Under the pieces are notes generated by a model. It searched no databases and was not told the origin of the DNA. It was given only the letters and a program-made list of their open reading frames with translations. This document shows, piece after piece, positions 8,401 through 10,590 of a DNA stretch of 10,590 nt (within the stretch, counting starts at the first letter, position 1; each line of letters begins with the position of its first letter). Made by a program: the position numbers and the translations under genes. Origin of the DNA: Pseudomonadota bacterium (lineage in GTDB: Bacteria > Pseudomonadota > Alphaproteobacteria > Acetobacterales > Acetobacteraceae); NCBI GenBank assembly GCA_021845835.1, contig JAJZVE010000109.1:1-10590 (forward strand). Direction: 5' to 3'.

Positions 8401-9011
8401 TTTAGCACCGCCGCATCGAGCCGCTTACGGGCATCGAGCACCGCATCGAGCGCCTGATAGAATGGCCGCGACGCGACCCGCCGCTCCGCCGGCGCGAGCG
8501 CATCGCGCTGTTCCTCCAGCGCCGCCCGCATTTGCCGCGCCTGACGCAGCCCACCGGCGGCGGAAAGCAGGGCATTGGCAACGTCGCCGCTGGACGCCAG
8601 AAGGGCATTGCCGCCCTCGCGCAGCCGTTCGGTGTCGAGCGCGAACAGCCGCTCCAGCAGCGCCTTGTCGGTGCGGCCGAGCACATGCGCAAGCAGCGCC
8701 GGGTCGAGCGGCGCGCCATCGGCACCGATCAGCGTATTACCCATGCCCTTGCGGCGGCCAAACGCGAACAAGGCACCGTCCGGCGCGACGGCCTCCGCCA
8801 TCAACCGCATGTCGTGGTAGCCGAATCGAAATCCCATGTCGCTCTGCGGATGGATGCCGAATAGCAGGTCACCGAACGCAGTGCGCAGAACCGACTTGCC
8901 AGCACCGTTTGGCGCGATCAGCAGGTTGAGCCGCCCGGGTGCGGGGTCAAAGACGATTCGGTTGGCACGAAACGGACCATAACGGGTCAGCGTAAGCGCG
9001 GTGAGCCGCAC
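5496..9011 (-). CDS. SbcC/Rad50-like coiled-coil ATPase, YhaN-type
   Basis: This 1171-residue protein is an SMC-like ABC ATPase, predicted to partner the nuclease encoded just upstream and to bind and open DNA ends in the cytoplasm. The N-terminal half of the nucleotide-binding domain has NLLIAPNGAGKS (Walker A, Lys39), near LFGI. A long Ala/Glu/Arg/Leu-rich region with coiled-coil character fills about 200-1000. A central RGWHLIYRRAF segment matches what I recall of YhaN-like proteins. The C-terminal half carries LSDGT (signature, about 1081-1085), FIGDDIL (Walker B, about 1110-1116) and LLSHHPH (switch histidine, about 1145). I see no CxxC zinc hook, so it is unlike classical Rad50/SbcC. 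It is longer than Bacillus YhaN (under 1000 residues as I recall). The GTG start at 9011 is set by a good ribosome site and by the stop of the previous gene (TAA, one base, GTG). An upstream extension of the frame to 9260 only shadows the nuclease gene. Confidence 0.9.
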   Translation of the reverse strand: MRLTALTLTRYGPFRANRIVFDPAPGRLNLLIAPNGAGKSVLRTAFGDLLFGIHPQSDMGFRFGYHDMRLMAEAVAPDGALFAFGRRKGMGNTLIGADGAPLDPALLAHVLGRTDKALLERLFALDTERLREGGNALLASSGDVANALLSAAGGLRQARQMRAALEEQRDALAPAERRVASRPFYQALDAVLDARKRLDAAVLKPDVRARQETELAHLRATLHEQEKRAKAASACIARLERVRRVAGPLRQHDDAASWLAANPGAPVLPAEIGARLAAAAGALRQAELLVARERQALAEAVQRAEALACDEPLLEAGAAIDDLVKRSGVATQAARDIPRRDAELAQAEQRISELLHQLGSALPLARAAEAIPQAAVVVEARRLFPDHEKLRADLDRLPGERDEAVRQISVIEEELGRLPPPVDTAALVRAAKEIRRAGDPAQRAEEASRAVAEAMATLAAVRAEIPFWGERVAALPVQPPSAYERLDAARSEAATALKTTEAALAKLRQQNAEQQARRADLDVSGPLPDAAVVGAARAKRDRGWHLIYRRAFTPEPPHADEEAAWAGDMALPLAYERAVAEADALADQCTRESDRVATGAAIDRSLAALRTEIAVAESLRATQEAAQGATLGAWREALAPLNLPPETTLSDLRIVLAARDKAIEAELGVARARAAQDALAARQVAEAARLATALGIASAPSDPTALPSLLSQAEQRIDDAQQADRERSRLRDRLDARRQEKQKIVAALVRAEARMETLLQAWGKLRIALGRPADEAPATTHALLDHFASLDAETQKAATAEQRLREMRDDIAALQVDAAALAARVAPDLGQAEVGAIIETLRRRLAEQRGHAKQREELLAQQARAHKSLEAERKKHGQCEIALRAVLDTVGTATVEAAEPLIELASTRMTMAETLRRTAEELAAAGDGHSLEALRAEIATVEPDTILSEKEAAEVEHDQAWGEVKTLSARVATEEKTMTAQAAEIAAVQAEADRQAAVATLGRVLDDGLERHLAALILGEALRQVDAAGTSTLLTRIGGLFRTLTGGAYERLIADDQGDGSARLLAVELAFPDEAKPVAALSDGTRDQLFLALRLAAIEDHVATAPPLPFIGDDILQTFDNERSLAAMRALLDASAHVQVILLSHHPHVRDLASMLGKNEIHICEIEPAAG

Positions 9012-9012
9012 G

Positions 9013-10278
9013 TTAGTCTCCTTCAGCCAACCGGGCGAGCAGCAAGGCTTTCGCCCGCGCCAGCAGCTCGGGCGGCAACGTACCGGCGGCGGCTCGCACC
9101 GCCGGGTGGTCCTCGCCGAGTGCCACACGAAGGCCGCTGGCGCGGTCAAGCAGCGCCGCACAGTATTTCTGTGCGCTGGCAGCCAGATCCGTCGCGTCCA
9201 CGGCTTCGATCCCCTGCACCAGCAGCCCCACCGCATCCGTACGTGCGCGCATCGCCGCAAGGTCGAGTGCCGGTCGTGTCCGTACCTTTACCGTCTCCAG
9301 CCACAGCTCGTCAGCGGTGGCGCTAGCCGCGGCTTCGCCGCGCAGCTTGTCGCGCGTCGCGCCAAGATCACGAGAAAGCGCCGAATGCGCATCGCAAGCG
9401 CCAGTAAGTACAAGGCGCACCGCGAGCAGCCGGCCGGCGTTATTGCCGAGTTCGTCGGCCAGCCGTGCCCGCGTGGCCGCGAATACCTGCTCCTCGTCGT
9501 CAGCACCAGTGACGTCGATGTCCAATACCGCCCAGCGAACAACATCGAGCTCGTGATGCACGGCCTCCTCGATGCGTCCGTCGCGCACTGTTACTAAAGT
9601 CGCGCCCTTCGGCCCGACCTCGCCAACATGGCGCCCCTGCGTGTTGCCGGGAAAAACAATCCATGGGGACCGCGACAACACCTCACGCGCGTGAACGTGG
9701 CCGAGCGCCCAGTAATCATAGCCGTGGGTAATAAGCTGCTCGACAGTGCAGGGTGCGTAAGTGGCATGCCCAGGCCGACCGCTCGCCGATGTGTGCAGCA
9801 CGCCGATATTCAAGTTTCCAGGTACCGGCGCCGGGTAGTTTCGCACGAGATTTTCCGTTACCTCACGCGTCGCGAAGCTCTGACCATGTACACAGACATT
9901 ATGCTCCGCGAATCGCAGCGTCTCCGGCCGGTCGGTGGCCAACATCCTCGCACCTTCGGGCAGACTGAGCCGTTGCGAGACGACGCTCTGTGCATCGTGA
10001 TTACCACGGATCAGCACCACCCGGATGCCAGCGCGAGTCAGGCGCAGCGTCTCCTGCACGAAGAACTGCCCGGTGCGCCAGTCCGGCCAGTCGCCATCAA
10101 ATACGTCGCCTGCAATGACCACGAAAGCGACGCGCTCACGCAACGCCAGATCGACCAGATTGGTGAAAGCGACACGCGTGGCGGTGCGGATACGATCCGC
10201 CGACGCGCCTGCTTCCAGGCCACGCAGGGGGCTATCGATATGCAGGTCAGCTGCATGCAGGAAGACGAAGCTGGACAT
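9013..10278 (-). CDS. SbcD/Mre11-like DNA exonuclease, YhaO-type metallophosphoesterase
   Basis: This 421-residue protein is a calcineurin-like phosphoesterase of the SbcD/Mre11/YhaO group: a two-metal (usually Mn) nuclease that trims or opens DNA ends with its ATPase partner. The metal-binding motifs are all visible and in order: ADLHID (Asp11, His13), AGDVFD (Asp58), RGNHD (Asn93, His94), LHTS (His162) and GHVH (His194, His196). The C-terminal half (about 245-421) is helical and would hold the ATPase-docking region. The start chosen is ATG 10278, which places the first metal motif at residues 10-15, as in the family. The frame stays open to 10449, but the extra 57 residues look like nothing known. 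No clear Shine-Dalgarno precedes the ATG, and the leader is AT-rich. It is the first gene of a two-gene operon, with the ATPase gene starting 1 nt after its stop. The length is close to YhaO. DNA repair and phage defence are both plausible roles. Confidence 0.92.
   Translation of the reverse strand: MSSFVFLHAADLHIDSPLRGLEAGASADRIRTATRVAFTNLVDLALRERVAFVVIAGDVFDGDWPDWRTGQFFVQETLRLTRAGIRVVLIRGNHDAQSVVSQRLSLPEGARMLATDRPETLRFAEHNVCVHGQSFATREVTENLVRNYPAPVPGNLNIGVLHTSASGRPGHATYAPCTVEQLITHGYDYWALGHVHAREVLSRSPWIVFPGNTQGRHVGEVGPKGATLVTVRDGRIEEAVHHELDVVRWAVLDIDVTGADDEEQVFAATRARLADELGNNAGRLLAVRLVLTGACDAHSALSRDLGATRDKLRGEAAASATADELWLETVKVRTRPALDLAAMRARTDAVGLLVQGIEAVDATDLAASAQKYCAALLDRASGLRVALGEDHPAVRAAAGTLPPELLARAKALLLARLAEGD
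9018..9023 (-). promoter_or_regulatory. AAGGAG ribosome binding site for the YhaN-like ATPase
   Basis: On the minus strand AAGGAG lies 6 nt before GTG 9011, inside the last codons of the nuclease gene. It fixes the GTG as the start, rejects the longer upstream frame, and shows that the two genes are translated from one message. Confidence 0.75.
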
Positions 10279-10434
10279 TACCGAATAATATTGACCGACT
10301 ATGGTCTGTGTGTCTATCTGAGAATAATAGCTGTAAGCGCTCGGTAGTCGTCGAACTTGTATTGCGTGGGGTGAGCTGCAGATCGTGTTTGTGTTCTTCG
10401 CGGCTGCCGGGTCAAGAATCCTAATGTTTGACCT
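10279..10434 (-). promoter_or_regulatory. AT-rich leader and probable promoter region of the nuclease-ATPase operon
   Basis: This stretch just upstream of ATG 10278 has no supported gene and is clearly AT-richer than the surrounding genes. On the minus strand it holds two TATTAT elements (about 10285-10290 and 10324-10329) that could serve as -10 boxes, and a TTGACC (10415-10410) resembling a -35 box. No -35/-10 pair has ideal spacing and quality, so the exact promoter is unresolved. It is the only long non-coding space upstream of the operon in this window. Confidence 0.3.
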
Positions 10435-10450
10435 CGTGCTGCGAAGCACG
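10435..10450. other. Perfect 6-bp hairpin with 4-nt loop
   Basis: CGTGCT (10435-10440) pairs perfectly with AGCACG (10445-10450) around GCGA, a GNRA tetraloop when read on the plus strand. On the minus strand it lies about 30 nt past the stop of the possible edge ORF, where it could end that transcript. No T run follows, so an intrinsic terminator call is weak. Confidence 0.3.
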
Positions 10451-10478
10451 TCGTACCGCTGCGGGCCCGGCTCGCCCT

Positions 10479-10590
10479 TCAGAGGCCCGGTTCATATTCC
10501 TGCTCCATATTTGCCGCTCGTTGTTGCTCTTTCTCGGCGGTGGCCTGGTAGCGAAGGGTTGAGCCTCGGCTTGATTGTCGCGCCATCTGG
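10479..10590 (-). CDS. Possible C-terminal end of a minus-strand ORF leaving the window
   Basis: One minus-strand frame is open from the right edge to a TGA at 10481-10479. It gives at least 35 residues from an ATG at 10586, with a polar helix-like stretch (ATAEKEQQRAANMEQEYE) before the stop. That composition looks protein-like, but the piece is too short to assign to a family or to prove it is coding. If real, it lies upstream of the nuclease gene on the same strand, about 200 nt away, and could be its neighbour or an earlier operon member. Confidence 0.25.
   Translation of the reverse strand, partial: QMARQSSRGSTLRYQATAEKEQQRAANMEQEYEPGL

Noticed and set aside
7433..8929. Long plus-strand open frames opposite the ATPase gene (for example 7433-8041 and 8348-8929)
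   Set aside because: They are Pro/Arg/Ala-rich translations typical of antisense frames in GC-rich coding DNA, with no recognisable domain.
9012..9260. Longer N-terminus (83 codons) for the YhaN-like ATPase frame
   Set aside because: It lies entirely inside the nuclease gene in another frame, its translation is Arg/Cys/Trp-rich as expected of a shadow, and GTG 9011 has a strong AAGGAG site.
10279..10449. Longer N-terminus (57 codons) for the SbcD-like nuclease
   Set aside because: The family begins a few residues before the first metal motif, which fits ATG 10278. The extension is AT-rich, resembles no known sequence and overlaps the likely promoter.
1..10590. CRISPR array, tRNA/rRNA gene, insertion sequence or integrase
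   Set aside because: No regular spaced repeats, no RNA gene signatures, no transposase-like coding frame and no terminal inverted repeats were seen on reading both strands.

Overview
The window looks like part of a defence or DNA-processing island from a GC-rich proteobacterium. An alphaproteobacterium is my best guess, from overall composition, frequent GTG starts and the style of the proteins; no rRNA, tRNA or housekeeping marker fixes the taxon. No insertion sequence, integrase, CRISPR array or tRNA was seen.

Left half (1-5356, + strand): a compact operon for a type III restriction-modification system. It holds mod (beta-class adenine methyltransferase, 5' end cut by the window edge), a 192-residue protein, and res (helicase/endonuclease, 995 residues, all key motifs intact). 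The small middle gene starts 2 nt after the mod stop, and its stop overlaps the res start as ATGA, so all three are probably translated as a coupled unit. From memory, the middle protein resembles the C-terminal, DarT-binding domain of the DarG antitoxin, but it has no macro domain and no DarT toxin is visible. A textbook type III system has only mod and res, so this is the most unusual part of the window.

Right half (10278-5496, - strand): a two-gene operon converging on the first. It encodes an SbcD/Mre11/YhaO-like metallophosphoesterase nuclease and, 1 nt later, a large SbcC/Rad50/YhaN-like coiled-coil ATPase. These most likely form a DNA-end-processing nuclease-ATPase complex. Only about 140 nt separates the two convergent operons.

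Right edge (10279-10590): a 312-nt stretch with an AT-rich leader upstream of the nuclease gene, a small perfect hairpin, and the possible tail of another minus-strand ORF running off the window.

The central part of mod (roughly 225-1290), covering the catalytic DPPY motif and the target-recognition domain, is clearly poorer in GC than both ends of the same gene. This suggests that the specificity-determining segment was replaced by recombination.
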